Source of the DNA: Nocardia xishanensis NBRC 101358
Lineage (GTDB): Bacteria > Actinomycetota > Actinomycetes > Mycobacteriales > Mycobacteriaceae
Direction of reading: 5' to 3'
NCBI RefSeq assembly: GCF_001613365.1
Contig: NZ_BDCF01000010.1
Span: 62,001-126,000, forward strand
DNA length: 64,000 nucleotides
In this document: piece after piece, positions 1 to 8,043 of the stretch
How positions within the stretch are numbered: the stretch's first letter is position 1
Layout of the letters: each line of letters begins with the position of its first letter
Notes under the pieces: generated by a model
What the model saw: only the letters and a program-made list of their open reading frames with translations
Databases searched by the model: none
Told to the model about the DNA's origin: nothing
Translations under genes and position numbers: made by a program

Positions 1-2
1 CG

Positions 3-1307
3 ACACTGCTGACCGTGCCGCAGCCACGAGACCGCGTGCTGCGCCTGCGCTTCCTCGCCGAACTCGCCGATATCGTGCTCCCCTACCTCACTGCCTACGC
101 CGAGAGCACCGAGCAGGTGACCACCAAGTCGGGAGAAACCTACGAGCGGTGCGTCGACGCACCTCAGCTGTGGGTGCCGAACTCGGGCGGAGTGGGATTC
201 CTGAAATTACTCGGTCGCTCGGTGCGTTTTCACCGAACCGAGGGCGAAAATGCTGTCCCCGAATCGATTCCGCTGCTCGGCCGTTGGCTCACGTGGTTCT
301 GTGATCGCGCCGAGCATCCCGGGTCCAGCACGCTGGTTCCCCTCACCTCGGCGCTCTCGGCGCACTGGGCTACCGGCCAATCCGCCCTCGAGGACGCCAA
401 CCTCGCGGCGCTGCTCGGGTGGATCGCTCCTCCGCCCGGCAGCACTGGCCCCGAGGCCGCCGCGCGGGCTGAAGACCCGCTGTCGGTGCCGCCCGCCGGT
501 CCCGCCACCGACCCCGGCTTCGACAATGAAGAGCTTGCCCCGCTCATCGCCGCATACGACGCGGCCGAGGACGACGCGGCGAAATCCTCTGCAGCACGGC
601 GCATCGAACGCGCGCTGCATGCCCAGGTCGAGCCGACCTGGCAGCTCATGTGGCAGGGGCTCGCGCTGCTGCGTGAACTCCCGGCCGGTGCGCGAGTCGC
701 CCGGCGGTGGAACGAGGACGTCGGGTCGTTCTCCTACTTCGCCGGATCGGTGTCCGAAGGTGTGCCCCAAGCGCGGCGGGATTCGGCGGTGTCAGCCGTG
801 CGGAAGCTTCTCGATCGCGAGCGAGCACTCGAAAAGTACGAGGCGGAAAAGGCTTTCGACGATCCTCGGGTCATGGTCGAACATCGCCTGGCCGGAACGG
901 CTTTCGTGGGAACCGTCATCGGTGTCGATCCGCTCCGCGTTGTGATGAGTGAGAAGAACCGTCCCCTGCTGCGCCCGATCCTGCAAGTGCGTACCGCCGA
1001 TCCGCTCATCGCGGCCGAGGGCGATGAATTCTGCAATGTCGGCAATCCCACCCAGACGGCAACGGTGTTGCCGGTGGAGGGCGATCACGACTACGTCGTG
1101 CTTGAACTGTCCGGCGGGATGGGCAGCGGGAAGGTCGCCCGCCCAGGGTCGGTTCCCGAGCTCGGCGCTACTGTCTGCTTCGCCGGTTTCAAGATCGGTA
1201 GTGGCGGGCCGCCCGCGAAACTTCCCGCTCGCGAAGAGACTCCGTGGACACACGGCGGCCCGCCGCCGGAGTGGACGCCGGACTCCGAACCCATCGAGGA
1301 ACTGTGA
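3..1307 (+). CDS. Unknown protein, partner of SF1 helicase (5' end cut by window)
   Basis: The frame is open to the left window edge, so the true start probably lies outside; the first internal GTG is at position 15. At least 430 residues are visible, with no signal peptide or membrane segment. I do not recognise the family. The middle (about residues 140-200) is rich in Ala, Asp and Glu and looks like a linker. The C-terminal part (about residues 290-400) alternates hydrophobic beta-like runs with short loops and ends in a Pro/Glu-rich tail. The stop codon overlaps the start of the next gene (TGATG), so the two are translationally coupled and probably act together. Function is not inferable from the sequence alone; a role as accessory or substrate-recognition partner of the helicase is a guess from the coupling. 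Confidence 0.7.
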   Translation, partial: TLLTVPQPRDRVLRLRFLAELADIVLPYLTAYAESTEQVTTKSGETYERCVDAPQLWVPNSGGVGFLKLLGRSVRFHRTEGENAVPESIPLLGRWLTWFCDRAEHPGSSTLVPLTSALSAHWATGQSALEDANLAALLGWIAPPPGSTGPEAAARAEDPLSVPPAGPATDPGFDNEELAPLIAAYDAAEDDAAKSSAARRIERALHAQVEPTWQLMWQGLALLRELPAGARVARRWNEDVGSFSYFAGSVSEGVPQARRDSAVSAVRKLLDRERALEKYEAEKAFDDPRVMVEHRLAGTAFVGTVIGVDPLRVVMSEKNRPLLRPILQVRTADPLIAAEGDEFCNVGNPTQTATVLPVEGDHDYVVLELSGGMGSGKVARPGSVPELGATVCFAGFKIGSGGPPAKLPAREETPWTHGGPPPEWTPDSEPIEEL

Positions 1308-2605
1308 TGCGAACAGCGGACGCGGCCGTCGACGGCATTCTCACCGACCTCGCCGACACCTCGCACCGCGCCGTCGTGGTCGATTCACCGCCCGGCGCAG
1401 GCAAATCCACGCTCGTTGTGCGTGCGGCGCGACAGCTCGCGGAATCCGGTGGGCAGCACATCGTCGTCGCGCAGACCAACGAGCAGGTCGATGATCTCAT
1501 CGATCGCCTGGCCACCGCCGATCCCGCGCTGCGTATCGGAAGGTTGTCTCGCGCGGGGTATCTCAAGCCGGAACGCATCGACCGGCCGAGCGTGACCGTC
1601 GGACAGAAGGTCGCGGACCTCACCGAGAGCACCATTCTCATCGGCACCGCGGCCAAATGGGCGACGATCGACGATGGGCGGTGGCCGCACGCCATCGTCG
1701 ACGAGGCGTACCAGATGCGATCGGATATGTTGCTGCGCATCGCGAATCGTTTCGATCACGGACTGTTCGTCGGTGACCCGGGCCAGCTCGATCCGTTCGC
1801 GACAGTCGAGGTCGGTCGGTGGGCGGGCCTGGACTGGGATCCCACGATGAGTGCGGTCAGCGTGATGCTGGCGAACAACGACGACATCCCCGTGCACAGC
1901 CTGCCCGTGTCTTGGCGGCTGTCCGCGACGGCGGCGCCGGTGGTCTCGAAGGCGTTCTACCCCTTCAACGAATTCCGAGCAGGAACCGGAATCCACGATC
2001 GCCGGATGGAATTCGCAGCGGCCGGGCTGCGGGGCGCGATCGACGACGTGCTCGATGAAGCGGCAGAACACGGTTGGGGCTGGTACGAACTGCCCGCCCG
2101 TCACACCCTGCGCACCGACAGCGAAGCCGTCCGCGCGATCGCCGAGATCACCTGCCGCCTGCTCGAACGCGGCGCGACAGCCCATTCCGAACAAGGCTCC
2201 CGCCCGGTGACGGCCGAACGAGTCGCCGTCGGGACCGCCCACCGCGACCAGGCTGATGCCGTGCGCACCGCACTGCGTGGAACCCCGGCCGAAACGGTCA
2301 CCGTCGACACCGCCAACCGCCTGCAAGGCCGCGAATACGATGTCACCGTGGTCCTGCACCCACTGTCCGGCCGCCGGGACGCCAGTGCATTCCACCTAGA
2401 AGCGGGACGTCTCTGCGTTCTCGCCTCCCGCCACCGTCACGCTTGCATCCTCGTCGGACGCGCCGGCATTCCCGAGCTCCTCGACGCCCACCCCTCCGCC
2501 GAACCCGTGCACCTGGGCGTTCCCGTCAAGTTTCCCGACGGCTGGGAGGCCAACCAGGCCATCCTCACGCACCTGTCCCATCACCGCGTCGCGGCAAACG
2601 TCTGA
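1307..2605 (+). CDS. Superfamily 1 DNA/RNA helicase-like ATPase
   Basis: A 432-aa protein with the core motifs of SF1 helicases. The Walker A loop PPGAGKST is near residues 29-36, the Walker B segment AIVDEAYQ is around 130, motif III GDPGQLDP is near 156, and a C-terminal RecA-like domain carries TANRLQGREYDVTVV and LASRHRHACILVG (motifs V/VI). It is short for an SF1 enzyme and has no obvious nuclease or accessory domain, so it is a minimal motor. The start is the ATG that overlaps the stop of the upstream gene by one base; an in-frame upstream extension would overlap the preceding gene heavily. Fused or paired SF1 motors of this kind are common in phage-defence modules (family knowledge), and the neighbourhood is compatible with that, but no function is proven. 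Confidence 0.8.
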   Translation: MRTADAAVDGILTDLADTSHRAVVVDSPPGAGKSTLVVRAARQLAESGGQHIVVAQTNEQVDDLIDRLATADPALRIGRLSRAGYLKPERIDRPSVTVGQKVADLTESTILIGTAAKWATIDDGRWPHAIVDEAYQMRSDMLLRIANRFDHGLFVGDPGQLDPFATVEVGRWAGLDWDPTMSAVSVMLANNDDIPVHSLPVSWRLSATAAPVVSKAFYPFNEFRAGTGIHDRRMEFAAAGLRGAIDDVLDEAAEHGWGWYELPARHTLRTDSEAVRAIAEITCRLLERGATAHSEQGSRPVTAERVAVGTAHRDQADAVRTALRGTPAETVTVDTANRLQGREYDVTVVLHPLSGRRDASAFHLEAGRLCVLASRHRHACILVGRAGIPELLDAHPSAEPVHLGVPVKFPDGWEANQAILTHLSHHRVAANV

Positions 2606-2989
2606 CGCTCCGACACACTTCTTCCTTTCCGAGCAAGCGCTTCGACCCCCGACGACCTTGTAGTTCGGTCTGTCATCCACCTGCCAGACGCCTCACTCCA
2701 TGCCTGGCGGTCTGCGTTCGGTCTAGTGCGGCGAGCGAGTCGCGGTCGACCGATTCAGAACTGAAAGGAACCCGATCGCAACTCGGTACGTCCAACCTTG
2801 CTATGGAGAACGTCAACGGAAAGAAGCACAAAGAACCAGGTAGCAGCGACCCACAGCGTCGAATGAGACGGCAGAACCATCGGTGTGACGGTTGCCGCGT
2901 GCGAGTCAATCGACGAAAGGAGCCGATGTGATGGGACGCCACCTTTCGCGGCGTCCCCTAGCGGCAAGCCCCAACTTGATCGCTGACGT
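2606..2989. other. Gene-free stretch between helicase and NERD gene
   Basis: These 384 bases separate two convergent genes. Apart from the hairpin at 2933-2957 I see no supported gene. A short open frame from about 2801 (starting Met-Glu-Asn-Val) has no ribosome binding site and is not called. Confidence 0.5.
2933..2957. terminator. Hairpin terminator between convergent genes
   Basis: A perfect 8-bp stem (GGGACGCC / GGCGTCCC) with a 9-base loop lies just beyond the stop of the minus-strand NERD gene and in the path of the plus-strand helicase module. There is no clear U tract on either side, so this is a structural inference. Confidence 0.5.
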
Positions 2990-4540
2990 TCAGCATTCGG
3001 GCGGGAACGGAAAGCAGACAGGCGGTACAGCCATCGGCCCCGCGCCAGACTGCTCGGCGACCTGCCCTGGCGGCGGAACGACTTCCGACTGCGAAACGGG
3101 TCGGGCTGGTTCGTTCGCGCTGTCGGGCCTCGCCGAGCAGGTAGACGCCATGAGCCAAATCGCGCAGAGAGTCAGGGCGACTACGGCGCAGGCAGCCAGT
3201 TGCTGGACGCGATGGTTGTCGCGCAACGCCGAAGAAACTCCGGTGCTCTCCAACGTTTGCGGAAGAGAAATCGTCCGTCCGAGGATCTCGACGCTGCGCC
3301 GCGTTTCCGGGACGGGTGCTGGGCGGAGGCGGCGCAGCGGTTGTGGCTCGGTCTCGGGTGTGAACCAGGCTGGTTCGCGGATGACCGACGAAATGGCTTG
3401 CGGGCGGGGAGCTTCGGTCTCCGGCAGTATCCAGGATGACCACCGGTCGGTGAACTGCGATTCCGTGGCGCTGTCGGGGAGCGTAGACACCGGGTGCTCG
3501 GGGCGTGCGGGGCGGGGGTTGTCCTTGATCAGCACAACGCCTCCCGACGACTGCGTCTCGGTCTGCTCGGCGAGCGACGGCTTGATGTCGTCCTCGACCA
3601 GAACCGAGCCCTCCGGCGATGGCTGTGTGTCGGCCTCGTCTGAGTGCGAGGACCGGTGGGTTTCCAGTGCCACTGCGGAGTGTGTCGCTTCCGCGCCGTC
3701 CTCCAGAGCAGGAGCGGACGCTTCCGCCGGTAGCGGGAACGCGGCTTCCGCCGTCTCCGCGTCCTCCGGTTCGATCAACGGTGCGTGCCCGCCGCCCTCG
3801 GACCTGCGTGGTGTCCGGATCGGCTCGACGTCGGGGTCGGGCTCGATCCAGGGCGGCTGCTGTTCGCGCGGCCGTCGGTCGGGCACCTTGTCGAGAAGTG
3901 GCTTGCGCTCTCGCGGAAAACCCTCGGTTACAAGCTCTTCGATCGACACCTTGTCGCCGAAGTTCAGCTCCTCCAGCAGCGCGTGGACGTCCTCTGCGGT
4001 CCACACGAACCGCCGGCCCGCGGTGCGGTGGAACCAGGCACGCAAATCGCCCGGCGTAGAGCCGAGCACGACGCCGCATCCGTGTCGCCGCGATTCGACG
4101 TTCAACGTCACGGTCGATTCCCGCGGCGGCACGACGACGACCAGACCGTCGACGAACGCGTCGGGATGACGCGAGCTCACCAGCGCCTTCAGGTTGAAGA
4201 CGTTGTTCGTGACCTGGTCGAACGGGCTGGTGTCTTGCTCACGGACGTGGATCGGATCGCCCTCGAACCCCGACAGCCGCCAGCGGCCGTTGGCCTGGAC
4301 GGTGAGGGTTCCCGCGCTCGCGTCCGGAGCCATGCCCTTGACCTCTAGGACCACGACCGCTCGAGGTGTGATCACCAACAGGTCCGCTTCCTGCGCGCGT
4401 CCTCTGTGATCGCGCTCGGGGATGTGGCAGCCCGAAATGGCCAGGCCCACAATGACGTACTGGCCCGTCCATGTCCGCATCCACTCGAGCACTCGCTGCT
4501 CGGATCTCGGTATCGCCGTTCGTTCGTTGATGACCAGCAT
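2990..4540 (-). CDS. Membrane-anchored NERD (nuclease-related) domain protein
   Basis: A 516-aa protein. Residues about 10-180 resemble a NERD domain: the segment EADLLVITPRAVVVLEVKG (51-69) gives the Asp53 / Glu66-x-Lys68 pattern of a PD-(D/E)xK-type nuclease fold. A long Pro/Glu/Ser-rich low-complexity linker (about 210-430) follows, then one membrane segment (about 447-468, starting QLAACAVVALTLCAIW) and a 48-residue Pro-rich, Cys-ending tail. The start at 4540 has a GGAGGTGG ribosome site at the right spacing; the frame continues upstream but without such a site. NERD proteins are predicted DNA-processing enzymes, often on plasmids or in defence loci (family knowledge). Membrane tethering of the C-terminus is visible in the sequence; nuclease activity is inferred. 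It faces the helicase gene convergently. Confidence 0.75.
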   Translation of the reverse strand: MLVINERTAIPRSEQRVLEWMRTWTGQYVIVGLAISGCHIPERDHRGRAQEADLLVITPRAVVVLEVKGMAPDASAGTLTVQANGRWRLSGFEGDPIHVREQDTSPFDQVTNNVFNLKALVSSRHPDAFVDGLVVVVPPRESTVTLNVESRRHGCGVVLGSTPGDLRAWFHRTAGRRFVWTAEDVHALLEELNFGDKVSIEELVTEGFPRERKPLLDKVPDRRPREQQPPWIEPDPDVEPIRTPRRSEGGGHAPLIEPEDAETAEAAFPLPAEASAPALEDGAEATHSAVALETHRSSHSDEADTQPSPEGSVLVEDDIKPSLAEQTETQSSGGVVLIKDNPRPARPEHPVSTLPDSATESQFTDRWSSWILPETEAPRPQAISSVIREPAWFTPETEPQPLRRLRPAPVPETRRSVEILGRTISLPQTLESTGVSSALRDNHRVQQLAACAVVALTLCAIWLMASTCSARPDSANEPARPVSQSEVVPPPGQVAEQSGAGPMAVPPVCFPFPPEC

Positions 4541-4759
4541 CGACGGCCACCTCCATCGCGTCCACGCCAATCGACGGCTCAACGTTATTCGCCGCCGCGG
4601 CGCCTCGCGAATCGAAAGGCACTGTAAGAGCAGGGTATTGGCGACGCAAGGGCTGGCGTGTCGGGCGTGCCGGTCCACGATCGCCAACTGAAACGAATAC
4701 CTTCCCGAGGTCGACAGACCTAACGACCTGTTCGGCCATATCGAGTCCGAGGAGTACGT

Positions 4760-5209
4760 ATGAACCGCATTGTGAGGAAGATCGCCGGAGTTGCGGCGGC
4801 GGCCGCGGTGGCGCCGGTGGTGCTGGCCGCGACCGCGCACGCCGAATCGGGGCCGGTGTTCTTCAGCGCGGGCGGCATGAACTGCGCGATCTACGACAAC
4901 GGTACTGTCGGTTGTGATCTCGGATCACCGACGCGCTTGCAGTACAACTTCCTGCCCTTCCTGCTGACGGTGAACGAGATCGTCATCGACCAGCCGTTCC
5001 TGCCCGCGCACCCGACCTTCGATCCGGGCACGCCGTACACCCTGCCTGGCGGCAACCCGCCACTAAGGGATGTCAAGACCGGCGACTGGCAGTGGGGCTC
5101 CTACATCGAGTACGCGGGGGCGCGCTGCGAGTCCGGCTTCCACGGCAGCTTCAGCTGTCAGTCGAAGGGACGGTCGTTCACGTCTTGGAGTGGAACGATC
5201 TCGGCCTGA
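4760..5209 (+). CDS. Small secreted protein, unknown
   Basis: A 149-aa protein with a classical Sec signal peptide: basic start MNRIVRKI, an Ala/Val-rich core and a cleavage site after AHA at about residue 28. The mature part is about 120 residues with four cysteines (CAIYDNGTVGC near 42-52 and C...C near 128-137), consistent with two disulfides in an exported beta-rich domain. A GAGGAG site lies before the ATG. It resembles the small exported proteins of unknown function common in Nocardia and mycobacteria. It is divergent from the NERD gene, with about 220 bases between the starts. No enzyme motif is visible. Confidence 0.75.
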   Translation: MNRIVRKIAGVAAAAAVAPVVLAATAHAESGPVFFSAGGMNCAIYDNGTVGCDLGSPTRLQYNFLPFLLTVNEIVIDQPFLPAHPTFDPGTPYTLPGGNPPLRDVKTGDWQWGSYIEYAGARCESGFHGSFSCQSKGRSFTSWSGTISA

Positions 5210-5227
5210 TCGAAAGTGTTGGCCGCA

Positions 5228-5262
5228 ACAGCGGAGCGAGACGTCACAGTCCGCTCCGCTGT
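5228..5262 (+). terminator. Rho-independent-type hairpin after secreted protein gene
   Basis: A perfect 11-bp stem (ACAGCGGAGCG / CGCTCCGCTGT) with a 13-base loop begins 18 bases after the stop at 5209. It is followed by a short GGCGTTTC run, a weak U tract as is usual in actinobacteria. Confidence 0.6.
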
Positions 5263-5724
5263 GGCGTTTCCCGCCGTCGTGCCACGTACCGATCGCCATG
5301 CTGCTCTGCCTCTGCGAACCGATACACCAGGTGACTGCGGCGGGGCCCGCCCTTCCTCTTCATGTATCTGCACGTACGACCGGTCTGGAGTTGAATCAGG
5401 TCTATTGCGAGCGGCACGTGACAGTAGCGATGACCCGATGCACACCTCCGGATCCCATCGGTGAGCAAGGGCTCGCCGCGATCAACGAGCTTGGAACCAC
5501 TTGGGGCCGTGGACCGCTGCCCCCTGGCGAGCAATGCCGCGTTAGTTGACCATATTGCGAGTCCGGCCGCAGCCATCGCGATGCCGCCGATATCATTAGC
5601 AACAATCAAGTAGCACAACACGTTCCGTGATACGGTGACCACTCGCCACGTGGGGTGTGGTTCGGCGTGGTCGAGTCTGTCGGCCCGGGAGGGGGCGGGT
5701 GGTACGACATACAGGGGGACTGAG
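5263..5724. other. Gene-free stretch before darT
   Basis: No supported gene. The part from about 5540 to 5640 is visibly richer in A/T than its surroundings and likely contains the promoter of the darTG unit. A minus-strand open frame here encodes a short hydrophobic run (near 5560-5620) but has no ribosome site or coherent start, so I do not call it. Confidence 0.4.
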
Positions 5725-5760
5725 ATGGCGCGCACAGCTAATGCGAGGGGCGGCCGATGA
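5725..5760 (+). CDS. Putative leader peptide coupled to darT
   Basis: A 12-codon frame encoding MARTANARGGR has a good ribosome site (AGGGGGA, 5713-5719) and ends in a TGA that shares the ATGA at 5757-5760 with the darT start. The darT ATG itself has only a weaker purine run in front. This arrangement would make toxin translation depend on ribosomes terminating on the leader. The existence of the frame and overlap is seen directly; the regulatory role is inference. Confidence 0.35.
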   Translation: MARTANARGGR

Positions 5761-6398
5761 TGCAACGCCCATCGCCTATTTGGGTCTTTCACATCACCCG
5801 TCTCGAACATGTTCCATCGATGATGGCGCATGGAATTTGGAGCGATACCCTCGCCTCGGCGAATGGGCTGACATCTATCCCGATCGGGCACAGCCACCTC
5901 AAGCAGCAACGTGCCGCCCGGACAGTGCCGATACCCCCAGGCGGATTTTTATCCGATTATGTTCCCTTCTACTTCGCCCCTCGCAGCCCGATGCTGTACG
6001 CGATCAACAAAGGACGCGTCGCGGGATATACCGACGGTTGCGATCGCATTGTGTACTTGGCCACTACCGAGGCCGAACTGCGCGGGCGCGACCTTCCAGT
6101 GCTCGGCACCGACAGGCATGCACTCGCGGCTTACGCACGCTTCACCGCCGACGGCACGGAGCTCCGACAGCTGGTGGACTGGCCGTTGATGAGGAGCACG
6201 TACTGGCACGATGTGGACGAGTACCCAGACCGGTGCGAACGTCGGCAGGCAGAGTTGCTCGTTCACCGGCGTGTCCCGTGGGATAGCATCCTGTTCATAG
6301 CGACTCGATCCGACGAGGTTGCGGCCGAGGTCAGGCAGATCATGGGGTCCGGCAGCCCGGTACCCAAGGTGGATGTCAGACCCGGCTGGTACTTCTAG
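5757..6398 (+). CDS. darT: DarT-type DNA ADP-ribosyltransferase toxin
   Basis: A 213-aa protein with the hallmarks of DarT (formerly DUF4433), which transfers ADP-ribose from NAD+ to thymidine or guanosine bases in single-stranded DNA and blocks replication. Visible marks: FHIT (11-14) at the NAD-binding pocket, SDYVPFYFAPRSPMLYAIN (66-84, the family signature), and RRQAELLV (162-169), whose Glu166 corresponds to the catalytic glutamate of the substrate-binding ARTT loop. Length matches the family (about 200-220). Two consecutive ATGs occur at 5757 and 5760. It is followed after 15 bases by darG. All key residues are present, so the toxin appears intact. Base composition is less G/C-biased than in flanking core genes, consistent with horizontal transfer. 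Confidence 0.92.
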   Translation: MMQRPSPIWVFHITRLEHVPSMMAHGIWSDTLASANGLTSIPIGHSHLKQQRAARTVPIPPGGFLSDYVPFYFAPRSPMLYAINKGRVAGYTDGCDRIVYLATTEAELRGRDLPVLGTDRHALAAYARFTADGTELRQLVDWPLMRSTYWHDVDEYPDRCERRQAELLVHRRVPWDSILFIATRSDEVAAEVRQIMGSGSPVPKVDVRPGWYF

Positions 6399-6413
6399 GG
6401 GATGGAGGACGAC

Positions 6414-7475
6414 ATGATTCGGGAGGAACACGGGAACCTCCTCCGCGCCGATGCCGACGCACTGGTCAACACAGTCAACACGGTCGGAGTGATGGGCAAG
6501 GGCATCGCCCTGCAATTCCGCCGTGCCTACCCCGATATGTTCCACGCCTATGAATGCGCAGCCAAGGCAGGTCGGATCAGGATCGGCGAAATATTTGTCT
6601 GGGAAACCGGAGCGCTGAGCGGTCCGCGGTTCATCTTGAATTTTCCAACAAAGCGGCATTGGCGCTCACCCAGCAAGCTTCCTGATATCGAAGCTGGACT
6701 GAAAGACCTTGTGACGGTCATCCGCACATATCAGATCCGTTCCATTGCCATTCCCCCGCTTGGCTGCGGAAATGGCGGCTTGTCCTGGCATGATGTTGCG
6801 CCGCTGATCTGGACGGCACTCGAACCCACGGCGGCCGACACCGAAATCAGGGTTTATCCGCCTGAGGGCGCCCCTCCAGCGGCCGAGATGATCACTCGCA
6901 CGGCGGCGCCGAGGATGACCATCGCCAGAGCCGCCGTCCTCAAGCTCCTGAAGGTATATGAAGACACCGCCATGCGCGCGGCAAGTCAGGTCGAACTACA
7001 CAAGCTGGTCTACTTCCTGCAGCATGCGGGACAGGATTTAAGGCTAGAATTCACGAAGGGGCGCTACGGGCCTTACGCCGACAATTTGCGCAAGACATTA
7101 CGCGAAATCGAGGGTCATTTCATCACCGGATTCGGGGATGGCAGCCGAAGGGCATTGGAATCCGAGCCAATTCGCGTGATACCGGATGCTGCCGATCGTT
7201 CCGATTCGATACTCGCCGATCATCACGCGGCGACACAGCGCGTCGAGCGAGTCATCGCGCTGTCCGAGGGCTTCAACAGCATGTATGGCATGGAACTGCT
7301 GGCTAGCGTCCATTGGGCCGCGGTGCACGGCAAGTCCCGGAACCGATACGAGATCATCGAGTATGTCCAGGCCTGGACGGAACGCAAGGGGATGCTTTTC
7401 ACCGAGGAACATATCGCCGCCGCAATCACGCAGCTTGTGAAACAAAACTGGCTTTCAGCAGGACTCATCGATTAG
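6414..7475 (+). CDS. darG: DarG-type macrodomain antitoxin (ADP-ribosyl-DNA hydrolase)
   Basis: A 353-aa protein. The N-terminal macrodomain (about 1-150) starts with the DarG pattern GNLLRADADALVNTVNTVG, continues with VMGKGIALQFRRAYP, and has the phosphate-binding loop PPLGCGNGGLSW; it would remove ADP-ribose from DNA. The C-terminal part (about 170-353), with LHKLVYFLQHAG and the segment KGRYGPYADNLRKTL, is the region that in DarG binds and blocks DarT (family knowledge). The ATG at 6414 has a GGAGG site five bases upstream and is preferred over the ATG at 6402, which lies three bases after the darT stop. Codons ending in A/T are frequent (aat, ttt, aaa), unlike in the core genes around it. 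The gene forms one operon with darT. Confidence 0.92.
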   Translation: MIREEHGNLLRADADALVNTVNTVGVMGKGIALQFRRAYPDMFHAYECAAKAGRIRIGEIFVWETGALSGPRFILNFPTKRHWRSPSKLPDIEAGLKDLVTVIRTYQIRSIAIPPLGCGNGGLSWHDVAPLIWTALEPTAADTEIRVYPPEGAPPAAEMITRTAAPRMTIARAAVLKLLKVYEDTAMRAASQVELHKLVYFLQHAGQDLRLEFTKGRYGPYADNLRKTLREIEGHFITGFGDGSRRALESEPIRVIPDAADRSDSILADHHAATQRVERVIALSEGFNSMYGMELLASVHWAAVHGKSRNRYEIIEYVQAWTERKGMLFTEEHIAAAITQLVKQNWLSAGLID

Positions 7476-7593
7476 ATGCCGCGTGAGCCTGTTCGACGCC
7501 GCCGTGCCGGCATCGCGAACAGCCCACTCGAGAGTTCGATAGGGGTGTCCGCTGAGCGGCTGCAAAGGTCGCGGCGGAAGGCCGTTCGCTTCA
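7476..7593. other. Short spacer after darG
   Basis: Contains a weak 7-bp inverted repeat (GATGCCG / CGGCATC, 7476-7482 and 7509-7515) with a long loop, possibly the end of the darTG transcript. Nothing else is visible. Confidence 0.3.
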
Positions 7594-7960
7594 TCACACC
7601 GACAGCAGCTCTCGCCCATCCCAAGTGAACCGCGCCGTCGTCACCGCATCATCGCCATCCCCGCCCACGATCTGGTGGATCCCGATCCCACCCAGCTCCC
7701 CATACCTGCACCACTCGTGAGCCGAGGTCCTTCGTGGCGGGCAGCAGCAGCGGCCGCACGCTCAGCGGACCGATTTCCGATAGGTCCGCTCAACTGCTCG
7801 ACAACGGCGCGAGCATCGAACCCGGCGGAGTCGAGCAGCAGCGCGTTCAGCTCGGCGACGTCGACCATCCGGTATTCGCCGGGTCCCCTGGTCGATCCGA
7901 GAAGATCCGCGATAGCGGTTTGATCACCGATGTTCAATTTCCAATCGGGTGATCTGACGC
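7594..7960 (-). pseudogene. Frameshifted remnant of an unknown gene
   Basis: Reading the minus strand, one frame gives a protein-like stretch starting near WKLNIGDQTAIADLLG and running through EYRMVDVAELNALLL to VVEQLSGPIG. The plausible C-terminus (EWCRYGELGGIGIHQIVGG ... TARFTWDGRELLSV, then two stops at 7591-7596) lies in a different frame. Neither piece has a start codon with a ribosome site. The two halves together look like one small protein broken by at least one frameshift near 7740-7790. I do not know the family. Its position at the edge of the darTG unit suggests decay at the border of an acquired segment (inference). Confidence 0.4.
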
Positions 7961-8043
7961 CCCGTCGAGAGCCGCCGATGCAGCGCAGTCCACAATGGCG
8001 CCAGGTCGATCGAGAGACGCCGAACGGACCGGGATGCCTCCAT
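7961..8043. other. Spacer
   Basis: Short spacer between the remnant and the end of the MFS gene; nothing recognised. Confidence 0.3.

Noticed and set aside
2801..2932. Short basic frame starting Met-Glu-Asn-Val downstream of the helicase
   Set aside because: No ribosome binding site, no recognisable content, ends at the hairpin by chance.
2892..4169. Ser/Gly/Arg-rich plus-strand open frame opposite the NERD gene
   Set aside because: Composition follows from the antisense of a Pro/Glu-rich linker and there is no fold-like content; the minus-strand gene has domain motifs and a good ribosome site.
5244..5909. Minus-strand frame with a hydrophobic run upstream of darT
   Set aside because: It overlaps the darT start, has no ribosome site, and only one short stretch looks like a membrane helix.
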